Source of the DNA: Bacteroidota bacterium
GTDB lineage: Bacteria; Bacteroidota; Bacteroidia; 2-12-FULL-35-15
Reading direction: 5' to 3'
Assembly (NCBI GenBank): GCA_947479085.1
Contig: CANJYB010000004.1
Location: forward strand, 1-64,000
DNA: 64,000 nt
The notes under the pieces are model-generated. The model did no database searches. It saw only the letters and a list, made by a program, of their open reading frames with translations, and was not told where the DNA came from. This document shows positions 50,481 to 59,281 of this stretch, in pieces; within the stretch, counting starts at the first letter, position 1, and each line of letters opens with the position of its first letter. Position numbers and translations under genes: made by a program.

Positions 50481-50524
50481 TCACTTAGTGTTTTCTTCGC
50501 GTTCTTTGCGTCTCTGCGTGACAC
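50481..50524. repeat. TTTGCG/TCACTTAG dispersed repeat
   Basis: TCACTTAGTGTTTTCTTCGC runs into GTTCTTTGCGTCTCTGCGTG, a member of the family at 34661 and 59190. It closes the interval holding the toxin-antitoxin pair. Confidence 0.7.
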
Positions 50525-50609
50525 CCTTTTTAAAAAATATTTTAATTTCTCTGTAACTTTACCCCCAACCTAATCGTCTTACCATCAAACTTGCACAAAA
50601 AACGCTACC

Positions 50610-51095
50610 ATGACAGTAGAAGAATTCAACAAAACAGTTGATTTATATGCTGATAATCTTTACCGGTTTATCCTTAGCAATATTAAGGATGTGGACAAGG
50701 CGCGCGACATAGTGCAGGATACTTACGAAAAACTATGGATGAAGGTATCGGATGTGGAAAGCACCAATGCAAAAGCTTATATGTTTTCTACCGGTTACCG
50801 CACCATGCTGGACCTTATTAAAAGGGAGAAAAAGAAAGGGGATATGTCGGAAGTAAAGATGAGTAGCCTTGGGCATAGCCGCCAGTACAGCGATTTAAAG
50901 GAAATACTGAATGAAGCATTAACCAAACTACCCGAAATACAACGAACAGTGGTGTTGTTAAGAGATTACGAAGGATATAACTATGCCGAAATAGGAGAGA
51001 TAACAGGCCTTAAGGAATCGCAGGTGAAAGTATATATTTTCAGGGCAAGGGGCTTTTTGAAAGAATACATAGGTAAAATGGAGAATGTTATATAA
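50610..51095 (+). CDS. ECF-type RNA polymerase sigma factor
   Basis: A 161-aa sigma-70-family factor. Region 2 is visible at VDKARDIVQDTYEKLWMKV and AYMFSTGYRTMLDLIKREKK. Region 4 is LTKLPEIQRTVVLLRDYEGY followed by NYAEIGEITGLKESQVKVYI. A membrane protein with anti-sigma features starts 2 bases after the stop, so the pair is expected to form a sigma/anti-sigma module sensing an envelope signal. Confidence 0.93.
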   Translation: MTVEEFNKTVDLYADNLYRFILSNIKDVDKARDIVQDTYEKLWMKVSDVESTNAKAYMFSTGYRTMLDLIKREKKKGDMSEVKMSSLGHSRQYSDLKEILNEALTKLPEIQRTVVLLRDYEGYNYAEIGEITGLKESQVKVYIFRARGFLKEYIGKMENVI

Positions 51096-51097
51096 AA

Positions 51098-52447
51098 ATG
51101 GAAATCAACAAAAATAACTACGAAGCATATTTCCTCGATTATCACGAAGGAAATCTTTCACCTCAGCAGGTGGCGGACGTGTTGTTGTTTGTTCAGAACC
51201 ATCCGGAACTGAAAGAAGAACTGGAAAGCTTTGAAAATTTTTCCATTGAAGATTACCCTGCCGTTACTTTCGAAAACAAAGCGGATTTAAAAAAGGAAAT
51301 TACTGAAGCCAACAGGGAAGAATATTTTATAAAAGCAGTGGAAAATACGTTGAACCCTGCAGAAAAGAAATTATTAGACGACTATATTAAGCGACATCCC
51401 CAGGTCATAGTTGACTATCATTTATTCCAGAAAACAAGATTGCAGGCTGATGCAGGAATTGTTTTTGAAAATAAAGATAGCCTGAAAAAAGCCCTCACTC
51501 CGTCTTTTGCGCCCTTAGATAAACTAAGTGTGGCAGAAGGGAGTGAGGCACTAATTGCTTATGTGGAAGGAGTTTTACCAGAAAAGGAAAAGGCCGCATT
51601 GGATAAAAAGATTGCAGGAAATGTGCTAATGCAAAAAGAGTTGGCAATGTATCAACAAACCAAACTAAAGGCAGATGCAACAATAGTTTTTGAAAACAAA
51701 GATGATTTAAAACGCAAAGAAAGAAGAGTTATTCCATTATATTATTACATGGCTGCAGCTGCTGCAATAGTGTTATTGTTTGGGTTATTCTTTATTTTTA
51801 ATTCTAATAAAGGAGAAGAGTTTGCAAAAAACAATTTTCCCAAAAACACTATACAGGTTCCTGTTAATGTTGCGCCACAATTAGCAGATAAAGCAATAAC
51901 TTATGAAACAAAGAATGCCAATGTTCCGAAAGCAGTCGCCTCTTCTTTGGTAAAACAATCGAAAAGGAAACAGTCAAATACTGCTAATATTGATGTTGCA
52001 AGTAAGAATGATTCTGAAAAACAAAATAAAGAACAATTTCCTGTAACGAATATTAATGAGGTACCCATAGAAAAGGAACAACCCATTGCTGAAAACAATT
52101 CTTTGACCAACTCAGTAAACGGCAACCAAGAGCCAATTGCCAAGAGCCAGGAGCCTGCATCAGACATCGGACATCGGACATCGGACCCTAATGAGTATCT
52201 TTCCTTAAAAGAAATCGCAGTAAAAAAATTAAAAGAAAGTACCCTGGATGAAAAAACATTGGAGGCGGAAAAGAAAAGCGGGCGTTTGAAAAAGTTTAGT
52301 GGCTGGGACCTTGCTAAAGTGGTGGCAAAAGGAATAAATAAAGTTACCGGCAGCGATGTAAAAGTAGAACCTAAATACAATGATGAGGGTGAAGTAACAG
52401 CCTATGCATTGGGTGCAGGTAGTTTTGAAATAGCAAGAGGAAGATAA
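51098..52447 (+). CDS. Putative membrane anti-sigma factor with three N-terminal repeats
   Basis: A 449-aa protein. Residues ~8-66, ~72-130 and ~145-205 are three copies of a ~58-residue module, each ending in FENKxxLK (FENKADLKK, FENKDSLKK, FENKDDLKR). One membrane helix follows at about 214-237 (MAAAAAIVLLFGLFFIF). The periplasmic part is low-complexity and charged. The position directly after the ECF sigma gene and the topology support an anti-sigma role, with the cytoplasmic modules holding the sigma factor. The stretch AKSQEPASDIGHRTSDP is encoded by dispersed repeat words inserted in frame. Confidence 0.8.
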   Translation: MEINKNNYEAYFLDYHEGNLSPQQVADVLLFVQNHPELKEELESFENFSIEDYPAVTFENKADLKKEITEANREEYFIKAVENTLNPAEKKLLDDYIKRHPQVIVDYHLFQKTRLQADAGIVFENKDSLKKALTPSFAPLDKLSVAEGSEALIAYVEGVLPEKEKAALDKKIAGNVLMQKELAMYQQTKLKADATIVFENKDDLKRKERRVIPLYYYMAAAAAIVLLFGLFFIFNSNKGEEFAKNNFPKNTIQVPVNVAPQLADKAITYETKNANVPKAVASSLVKQSKRKQSNTANIDVASKNDSEKQNKEQFPVTNINEVPIEKEQPIAENNSLTNSVNGNQEPIAKSQEPASDIGHRTSDPNEYLSLKEIAVKKLKESTLDEKTLEAEKKSGRLKKFSGWDLAKVVAKGINKVTGSDVKVEPKYNDEGEVTAYALGAGSFEIARGR

Positions 52448-52471
52448 GCCAAAATATTTTTAATAATAAGC

Positions 52472-52510
52472 TCACAATCCAAAATCGAAAATCCGAAATC
52501 CACAATCAGG
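52472..52510. repeat. Wordy AATCCGAAATCC repeat
   Basis: CACAATCCAAAATCGAAAAT followed by CCGAAATCCACAATC repeats an 8-11-base phrase. The same phrase is read in frame inside the SBBP gene at 49609-49635 and is similar to sequence at 39940-39966. Confidence 0.7.
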
Positions 52511-52586
52511 ATTGCTGTAGCCCTCTGTTTTATTGCCCAATCAAAAAATTTACCTACCTTCGTGGAAATAAATAATAAAAAATAAT

Positions 52587-53804
52587 TTGAAGTTTAACGA
52601 TTTTCATTTTGAAGCAGCCCTGCAGGAAGGGCTTGATTCAATGGGTTTTGAAAACCCAACACCAATTCAGGAACAGGCCATCCCGTTCATTCAGAACAAT
52701 AAAGATTTAATTGGTTGCGCTCAAACAGGTACCGGCAAAACAGCTGCATTCCTTCTTCCTATTCTCAATAAATTATCTGTTAATCCTACCGATTCGGTTA
52801 ATACATTAATTGTAGTTCCTACCCGCGAACTTGCTTTGCAGATAGACCAGGCATTACAAGGGTTTTCTTATTTTACTTCGGTAAGTTCCATTGCCATTTA
52901 TGGTGGAAGTGACGGAATAGTATTTGAAAAAGAAAGAAAAGCATTAACAGACGGGGCGAACATTATTATTGCTACTCCCGGCAGGTTAATGGCTCATTTA
53001 AATATGGGGTATGTAAAGTTTGATAAAGTGGAAACATTGATATTGGATGAAGCCGACCGTATGCTGGACATGGGTTTTGTGGATGATATATTAAAGATTA
53101 CTACTTACTTGCCTAAAACAAGACAAACATTAATGTTTTCGGCTACTATGCCTTCGGCCATTCGTACACTTGCTACCAAGCTGCTACATAACCCGGAACA
53201 AATAAGCATTTCTATTTCAAAACCGGCAGAAGGAGTTATCCAGGGAGCTTATCTGGTTTACGATACGCAGAAAAATGCTTTGATAAAATCATTGCTGGAA
53301 GGAAAAGAACTGACCAGTGTTATCATTTTTGTTTCCACCAAGCTTAAGGTAAAAGAACTGGAACGTGATTTACAAAAAGCAAAACTGAAAGCAAAAGCAA
53401 TTCACTCTGATTTGGAACAAAACGAAAGAGAAGAAGTATTGCGAAATTTCAGGAGCAAACAGTTGCAAATACTGGTGGCTACAGATATACTTTCCCGGGG
53501 AATTGACATTGAAGACATTGGCCTGGTAATAAACTATGATGTGCCGGGAGATGCGGAAGATTATATTCACCGTATTGGCAGAACTGCCCGTGCAGCATCT
53601 ACAGGGGTAGCCTTAACTTTTATTAACGAATTTGACCAGCAGAAGTTTTTGCAGATAGAAACCCTGATTGGCAGCGAAGTAAAAAAGATTCCTTTGCCTC
53701 CAAGTGTTGGAGAGGGTCCCGCGTACACACCTTTGGTTAAAATGAAAAAGCCTTTCCAGAAAAAGAAAAGTTTTAATAAAGACAGGCGACCTGCGAGAAA
53801 GTAA
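52587..53804 (+). CDS. DEAD-box RNA helicase
   Basis: An ATP-dependent RNA helicase, 405 aa. The Q motif is FENPTPIQEQAIPFI; motif I is CAQTGTGKTAAF; Ia is PTRELALQI; II is LDEADRMLDMGF; III is SAT; V is TDILSRGIDIEDIGLVINYD; VI is HRIGRTAR. It has a short basic tail (KKPFQKKKSFNKDRRPARK), resembling RhlE-type helicases. The start is TTG 52587, which fits the family N-terminus; no ATG lies nearby. A TACCTTCG promoter-like box lies at 52555. Confidence 0.95.
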   Translation: MKFNDFHFEAALQEGLDSMGFENPTPIQEQAIPFIQNNKDLIGCAQTGTGKTAAFLLPILNKLSVNPTDSVNTLIVVPTRELALQIDQALQGFSYFTSVSSIAIYGGSDGIVFEKERKALTDGANIIIATPGRLMAHLNMGYVKFDKVETLILDEADRMLDMGFVDDILKITTYLPKTRQTLMFSATMPSAIRTLATKLLHNPEQISISISKPAEGVIQGAYLVYDTQKNALIKSLLEGKELTSVIIFVSTKLKVKELERDLQKAKLKAKAIHSDLEQNEREEVLRNFRSKQLQILVATDILSRGIDIEDIGLVINYDVPGDAEDYIHRIGRTARAASTGVALTFINEFDQQKFLQIETLIGSEVKKIPLPPSVGEGPAYTPLVKMKKPFQKKKSFNKDRRPARK

Positions 53805-53831
53805 AGAATTTTAAAACTCATCAATATTTCT

Positions 53832-53839
53832 TACCTTTG
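53832..53839 (+). promoter_or_regulatory. -7 promoter element for the DUF4175 gene
   Basis: TACCTTTG matches TAnnTTTG, 41 bases before ATG 53881. Confidence 0.45.
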
Positions 53840-53880
53840 GGGTTCTGTAATACAGGAACGATTTTTGCATTACTATTAAG

Positions 53881-56800
53881 ATGTCAGACACCAATTATCA
53901 AACATTAGTAGAAAAGCTGGATGGGTTTATCCGTAAGTACTATAAAAACCAATTGCTGCGAGGTGTAATTTACACTGTGGGGTTGGTAGTATTGTTTTTT
54001 GTTTCTGTTACCGCACTCGAATATTATGCCCACTTTAATACAGGTGTGCGTACTGTATTGTTTTATTCCTTTATAGTTGCTACCGGTTTTGTAATGGTGA
54101 AATACATTTTCATCCCAGTTTCCCATCTTTATAAAATGGGTAAGATTATTTCTTACACAGAAGCGGCAAAGATTATAGGAAAGCACTTTGCCAATGTGCA
54201 GGATAAATTATTGAATGTACTTCAGCTTAAGGAGCAGGTATCTAAAGGCGAAGCATCATCTCAATATTCAATGTCAAATGCTCAGCATTCCCTTATAGAA
54301 GCAAGTATCAATCAAAAAACAAAAGAGTTAAAGCCCATTCCATTTACTTCTGCAATTGACTTTAAGGAAAACAGGAAATATCTGAAGTATGCATTGATTC
54401 CGGTATTGCTGATTACCATCATATTGTTTGCTGCACCAAGCATTATTACCGATGGTACTAAACGATTGGTGAAGCACGATGAATACTTCGAAAAACAAGC
54501 TCCTTTTCAATTTGTAATTACTAATAAAGATTTAAAAACCGTTGCACAGCAGGATTTTGAACTAAAGGTAAAGCTAACAGGCAATGAAGTTCCGGACAAT
54601 GTATATGTAGAAATAGAAGGAAATGAATTTAAACTGGATAAAGAAAACATTGTCAATTTTAAGTACATTTTTAAAAATGTTCAGAAGGATATTCGCTTTC
54701 AATTGACAGCTGATGGTTTCAAATCGAAGGAATATGAACTTGTGGCGTTACCCAACCCAATATTATTAAACTTTGATATTGCATTAACATATCCTGCTTA
54801 TTTGGGAAAAAAGGATGAGGTGATAAAAAATACAGGCGATCTTGTAATCCCTGCCGGAACAAAGGTCAACTGGAATTTCACTACTCAAAATACAAAGAAC
54901 TTACGATTGAATTTTAATGATACTTCTTTTGCTGTATCGCCAACTTCGGAAAATGCTTTTAATTATTCTTCCCGTTTTTTCAGAGATAAAACTTACTCTG
55001 TTACCACTGCCAACCAGTTTCTGAAGAGTAAAGATTCCGTAACCTATAATATCAATGTTATTCCTGATGCGTATCCTCAGATAGTTGTTGACGAAAAAAA
55101 GGATAGTATGTCAACCAAAAGATTTTCTTTCAGGGGAGAAGTGAAGGATGATTATGGCTTTAACAAACTTACTTTCAATTATCGTTTTATTTCCAGCAAT
55201 GATACTGCTATGACCGAAAGCGATAAGAATAAAAAAATGGAAGTAAAAACAACTTCAATTGCAATTAACAAAGCCGCGACACAAGACCAGTTTTACCATT
55301 ACTGGGATATGACCGATTTAGGCGTTTCGCCAGGCGACCAGGTGGAATATTACTTTGAGATTTTTGATAATGATGGGGTGACTGGCAGTAAATCGACCCG
55401 GTCACAAAAAATGATATTTAAAGCACCTTCGTTAAAAGAACTTGCTGAAAATACTGACAAGAACAACAATAAAATAAAAGAAGACTTGCAGGAAAGCATT
55501 AAGCAGGCAAAAGATATTCAGAAAGAGTTGGCCGATTTACAGCGTAAGGTAACAGAGAAAAAGGAACTGACCTGGGAGGAAAAAAAGAAGCTACAGGATT
55601 TGCTTGATAAACAAAAGGACCTGCAGAAAAAAGTGGAGAATGTGAAGAATGAGAATCAGCAAAACAATGAACAGAAAAGCGAATACAAACAACCGGACGA
55701 AAAGATACTGGAGAAGCAACAGCAATTACAGGAACTTTTTGATAAAGTAATGACTCCTGAGCTGAAAGAAAAATATGATGAGTTGCAGAAGTTATTAGAG
55801 AAAATGGATAAGGAAAAAGTGCAGGACGCATTGGATAAAATGAAGATGGACAATAAGGATATCATGAAGGAACTCGACCGTAATCTTGAATTGTTCAAAC
55901 AAATGGAACTGGAACAAAAACTCCAGGAGAACATTGACAAGCTAAACGACCTTGCAAAAAAGGAAAATGAAGAAGCTAAGAAAACGGAAGATAAAAAATC
56001 GGATACCAAAGATCAAAAGGACAAACAGGATGAACTGAATAAGCAGTTTGAAGACCTGAAGAAAGACCTTAAAGAGATGGAGCAGAAAAACAGCGAACTG
56101 GAAGAGCCTAAAAAGATGGAGGACACGGAACAAAAGAGTGAAGACATCAAAAAGGACATGGAAAACTCCAGCGAACAGTTGAAAAGCGGGCAAAAGAAAG
56201 GAGCTTCAAAATCGCAAAAATCTGCAGGAGAAAAAATGCAAAAAATGGCAGAACAATTAGCCCAGATGAAGGAAAAGGAAGAACAGGAGCAGGAAGGAGA
56301 AGATATTGATAAGCTAAGGCAAATACTTGAAAACCTTGTTCAGCTATCTTTCGGGCAGGAATCATTAATGGGAGAACTGGGTAAAACAAAACCGAATGAT
56401 CCTCAAATTGCTAAAGTAGGGCAGAAGCAGAAAAAACTGCAGGACGATTCTAAAATGATTGAAGATAGTTTACTGGCTTTAAGTAAAAGAAATCCGAAAA
56501 TTAAGGAAACGGTAAACAAGGAAATATCTGCTATTAATATGAATATGGAAAAAGCTGTGAGCGAGATACAGGAGTCAGAAACCGTTTCGATGGATGGAAG
56601 AAATCATAAAGAAGAAGGAAGAAGCCGCCAGCAGTTTGCGATGACTTCGATTAATAATCTTGCTTTAATATTAAATGAATCGCTGCAACAAATGCAGGCA
56701 GAAGCAAAACCTAAAAACGGACCTCCGGGAAGTGGAAGTTGCAAAAAACCGGGAGGAAAAGGAAGTAAACCTTCAGCAGGTAGTGTTCGTAAAATGCAGG

Positions 56801-57318
56801 AACAATTGAATGCTCAAATTAAGAAGCTGAAAGAGGGAATGGAAAAGAATGGTAATAAACCCGGTAAAAAACCAGGAGAAGGAGGAACAGGGGGTATGAG
56901 TCAGGAATTGGCAAAATTAGCTGCGCAACAATCTGCTATTCGCCAGGAAATTCAGAAAATGGCTGATAATATCAATAAGGATGGTAAAGGGGCTGGCGGC
57001 ATGAGCAAGTTGGCTGACAAAATGGAACAAACAGAAACGGATTTAGTAAATAAAATGCTTAGCCAGGAAACAATTAATCGTCAGGAAGAAATTCTTACTC
57101 GTTTGCTGGAGAGTGAAAAGGCTGAGAAAGAAAGGGAAATGGATGAAAAAAGACAATCGAACGAAGCTAAAGATGAAAATAAACGAAACCCGAATGAATT
57201 TTTAGAGTATAATAGATTAAAACAAAAGGAAACGGAACTATTAAAAACAGTTTCTCCATCTTTAAATCCTTTTTACAAAGAAAAAGTTGGCTTGTATTTC
57301 AATCAGTTAGAGAAATAA
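53881..57318 (+). CDS. DUF4175-family membrane protein with long coiled coil
   Basis: A 1145-aa protein of unknown function conserved in Bacteroidota. Two membrane helices lie near residues 26-45 and 52-72 and a third near 168-188. A beta-rich extracytoplasmic part follows to ~500 (YPAYLGKKDEVIKNTGDLVI, VKDDYGFNKLTFNYR). Residues ~510-830 form an extremely Lys/Glu/Gln-rich coiled coil. A Gly/Lys/Pro-rich low-complexity stretch (~940-1010) and a helical end follow. It is followed by an RsbW-like ATPase gene. A cell-envelope scaffold role is speculative. Confidence 0.85.
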   Translation: MSDTNYQTLVEKLDGFIRKYYKNQLLRGVIYTVGLVVLFFVSVTALEYYAHFNTGVRTVLFYSFIVATGFVMVKYIFIPVSHLYKMGKIISYTEAAKIIGKHFANVQDKLLNVLQLKEQVSKGEASSQYSMSNAQHSLIEASINQKTKELKPIPFTSAIDFKENRKYLKYALIPVLLITIILFAAPSIITDGTKRLVKHDEYFEKQAPFQFVITNKDLKTVAQQDFELKVKLTGNEVPDNVYVEIEGNEFKLDKENIVNFKYIFKNVQKDIRFQLTADGFKSKEYELVALPNPILLNFDIALTYPAYLGKKDEVIKNTGDLVIPAGTKVNWNFTTQNTKNLRLNFNDTSFAVSPTSENAFNYSSRFFRDKTYSVTTANQFLKSKDSVTYNINVIPDAYPQIVVDEKKDSMSTKRFSFRGEVKDDYGFNKLTFNYRFISSNDTAMTESDKNKKMEVKTTSIAINKAATQDQFYHYWDMTDLGVSPGDQVEYYFEIFDNDGVTGSKSTRSQKMIFKAPSLKELAENTDKNNNKIKEDLQESIKQAKDIQKELADLQRKVTEKKELTWEEKKKLQDLLDKQKDLQKKVENVKNENQQNNEQKSEYKQPDEKILEKQQQLQELFDKVMTPELKEKYDELQKLLEKMDKEKVQDALDKMKMDNKDIMKELDRNLELFKQMELEQKLQENIDKLNDLAKKENEEAKKTEDKKSDTKDQKDKQDELNKQFEDLKKDLKEMEQKNSELEEPKKMEDTEQKSEDIKKDMENSSEQLKSGQKKGASKSQKSAGEKMQKMAEQLAQMKEKEEQEQEGEDIDKLRQILENLVQLSFGQESLMGELGKTKPNDPQIAKVGQKQKKLQDDSKMIEDSLLALSKRNPKIKETVNKEISAINMNMEKAVSEIQESETVSMDGRNHKEEGRSRQQFAMTSINNLALILNESLQQMQAEAKPKNGPPGSGSCKKPGGKGSKPSAGSVRKMQEQLNAQIKKLKEGMEKNGNKPGKKPGEGGTGGMSQELAKLAAQQSAIRQEIQKMADNINKDGKGAGGMSKLADKMEQTETDLVNKMLSQETINRQEEILTRLLESEKAEKEREMDEKRQSNEAKDENKRNPNEFLEYNRLKQKETELLKTVSPSLNPFYKEKVGLYFNQLEK

Positions 57319-57424
57319 TAAAAAATAATTGAAATTTGTGTAACCTAATATAATTTCTACCGTATAATGGTATATAGATAATGTTAACGGATAGTTAAAT
57401 CAGTTAATAAAGATAAGAAAAGTT

Positions 57425-57835
57425 ATGGTACTTTCAGAAAATCAAAAATTGAGAATCCCTTCAAGAGCAGAGAACATAATACTTGTAGAGCGGATGATAG
57501 AGGATGTTTGCGATTTATATAACATCAGTGAAGATTATTACGGAAATATACTGGTCGCAATAACGGAGGCGGTTAATAATGCCATATATCATGGGAATGA
57601 AGCCAATCCAGGAAAATGGATTGACATTTTTTTCAAATCTACCCCCGACCATGTTTCATTCATCATTAAAGACGAAGGGCCTGGTTTCAACTTCACTAAT
57701 TTACCCGATCCAACAAATCCAGATAATATTGACAAACCAAACGGAAGAGGTGTGTTTTTGATGCGCAATCTTGCCGATAAGGTTTCTTTTGAGGATAATG
57801 GAGCCACGGTAATTCTTGATTTTAAAGTGAATTAA
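57425..57835 (+). CDS. RsbW-like ATP-binding anti-sigma/serine kinase domain protein
   Basis: A 136-aa stand-alone GHKL (HATPase_c_2) domain. The N box is VAITEAVNNAIYHGNEANPG; the G1 box is IIKDEGPGFNF; the G2 box is PNGRGVFLMRNLADKVSF. These match the RsbW/SpoIIAB family, which bind or phosphorylate partner-switching antagonists. No STAS-domain partner is seen in the window. It lies 106 bases after the DUF4175 gene, a neighbour pair often seen in Bacteroidota. Confidence 0.9.
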   Translation: MVLSENQKLRIPSRAENIILVERMIEDVCDLYNISEDYYGNILVAITEAVNNAIYHGNEANPGKWIDIFFKSTPDHVSFIIKDEGPGFNFTNLPDPTNPDNIDKPNGRGVFLMRNLADKVSFEDNGATVILDFKVN

Positions 57836-57836
57836 A

Positions 57837-57867
57837 GGTCCGATGTCCGATGACGGAGGTCAGATGT
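57837..57867. repeat. GTCCGATG wordy repeat
   Basis: GGTCCGATGTCCGATGACGG continues into AGGTCAGATG. It is the complement of the GACATCGGACATCGG words read in frame in the anti-sigma gene (52162-52186). Confidence 0.65.
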
Positions 57868-57893
57868 AAAGAGTATAAATCAATATTTTATAG

Positions 57894-57925
57894 AAAAAAA
57901 TCCCGAAGAGATTCGGGATTTTTTT
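57894..57925. terminator. Perfect bidirectional terminator
   Basis: AAAAAAATCCCGAA (57894-57907) pairs with TTCGGGATTTTTTT (57912-57925). It ends the RsbW-like gene. Confidence 0.9.
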
Positions 57926-57957
57926 ATTTATGGTATTTAATGAATCAATAGAAAAGT

Positions 57958-57965
57958 TACTTTTG
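57958..57965 (+). promoter_or_regulatory. -7 promoter element for pgk
   Basis: TACTTTTG matches TAnnTTTG, 33 bases before ATG 57999. Confidence 0.5.
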
Positions 57966-57998
57966 CACACCATAAAAATTTAATCCCTATTTATCCAG

Positions 57999-59189
57999 AT
58001 GAAGACAGTTGATAATTATAATTTCAAAGACAAAAAAGCATTAGTAAGAGTTGATTTTAATGTGCCTTTGGATGCACAATATAACATTACTGATGATACC
58101 AGGATGCGTGCAGCTTTGCCTACCATTAATAAAATATTGAATGATGGCGGTGCGGTTATTTTAATGTCGCACCTTGGCAGACCAAAAGATGTTCCGGAAG
58201 AAAAATATTCCTTGAGACATATTGTGAAACACTTAAGTGAATTGCTTGGCAAGCCCGTAAAGTTTGCAACGGATTGTATTGGTGCTGTTGCCAAAAATGC
58301 TGCCGATGATTTAAAATCGGGGGAAGTATTATTATTGGAAAATCTTCGTTTTCATAAACAGGAAACCGCAGGTACAGAATCATTTGCACAGGAACTTTCT
58401 ACATTGGGTAATGTTTACGTAAATGATGCGTTTGGTACTGCTCACCGTGCGCATGCTTCTACTACCATTGTTGCAAAGTTTTTCCCTAATGATAAAGTGT
58501 TTGGATATGTGATGGCAAACGAACTGGAAAACATTAATAAAGTATTGAACGCTTCCGAGAAGCCAGTTACTGCCATCATGGGCGGTGCAAAGGTTTCCGG
58601 AAAAATATTAATCATTGATAACCTGTTAAGTAAAATAGATAACCTGATAATAGGTGGTGGAATGGCTTATACATTTGCGAAAGCGCAAGGTGGAAAGGTA
58701 GGAAGTTCGCTGGTGGAAGAAGACAAGCTGGATGTGGCTTTAAAAATATTAAAAGATGCAAAAGAAAAAGGGGTAAACATTTATATCCCGGTGGATACTG
58801 TGGTAGCGGATGCTTTTGCAAATGAAGCCAACAAACAAACCGTTAATATTAATAATATCCCGGATGGATGGATGGGATTAGACATTGGGCCATTGACAGA
58901 AAAAAAATATGCTGAAGTAATTGATAATTCTAAAACCATCTTATGGAACGGGCCAATGGGTGTTTTTGAAATGAGTAATTTCGAGAGTGGAACCAAAGCT
59001 GTCGCCAATTCCATTGTTGCGGCAACTAAAAAAGGAGCTTATTCTTTAATAGGTGGTGGCGATTCGGTAGCGGCTATTAATAAGTATAACCTGGCGGACG
59101 AAGTAAGTTATGTTTCTACAGGTGGAGGTGCATTGTTGGAATACATTGAAAGCGGAAGTTTGCCAGGGGTAGAGGCGATTGAGAAATAG
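57999..59189 (+). CDS. pgk: Phosphoglycerate kinase
   Basis: Transfers phosphate from 1,3-bisphosphoglycerate to ADP in glycolysis. It is 396 aa, the normal length. Motifs are [102 protein letters not shown] and [14 protein letters not shown]. It is a single gene between a perfect terminator and a long inverted repeat. Confidence 0.98.
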   Translation: MKTVDNYNFKDKKALVRVDFNVPLDAQYNITDDTRMRAALPTINKILNDGGAVILMSHLGRPKDVPEEKYSLRHIVKHLSELLGKPVKFATDCIGAVAKNAADDLKSGEVLLLENLRFHKQETAGTESFAQELSTLGNVYVNDAFGTAHRAHASTTIVAKFFPNDKVFGYVMANELENINKVLNASEKPVTAIMGGAKVSGKILIIDNLLSKIDNLIIGGGMAYTFAKAQGGKVGSSLVEEDKLDVALKILKDAKEKGVNIYIPVDTVVADAFANEANKQTVNINNIPDGWMGLDIGPLTEKKYAEVIDNSKTILWNGPMGVFEMSNFESGTKAVANSIVAATKKGAYSLIGGGDSVAAINKYNLADEVSYVSTGGGALLEYIESGSLPGVEAIEK

Positions 59190-59267
59190 TGTCACGCAAA
59201 GACGCAAAGAAAGCAAAGGGAAATAGTTATAAAAATCCTTTGCGTTCTTTGCGTCTTTGCGTGAAAA
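59190..59267. repeat. TTTGCG-family inverted repeat after pgk
   Basis: GTCACGCAAAGACGCAAAGA at the left and TCTTTGCGTCTTTGCGTGAA at the right are near-perfect complements with a ~35-base centre. It is the longest member of the dispersed family at 34661 and 50481. It lies between convergent genes and could act as a terminator. Confidence 0.85.
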
Positions 59268-59281
59268 AATAAAGGGGGTTA

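Noticed and set aside
55499-56389. Antisense frames of 80-117 codons opposite DUF4175
   Set aside because: The Lys/Glu/Gln-rich coiled-coil codons leave Phe/Leu/Ser-rich open frames on the other strand; no start context or family is seen.
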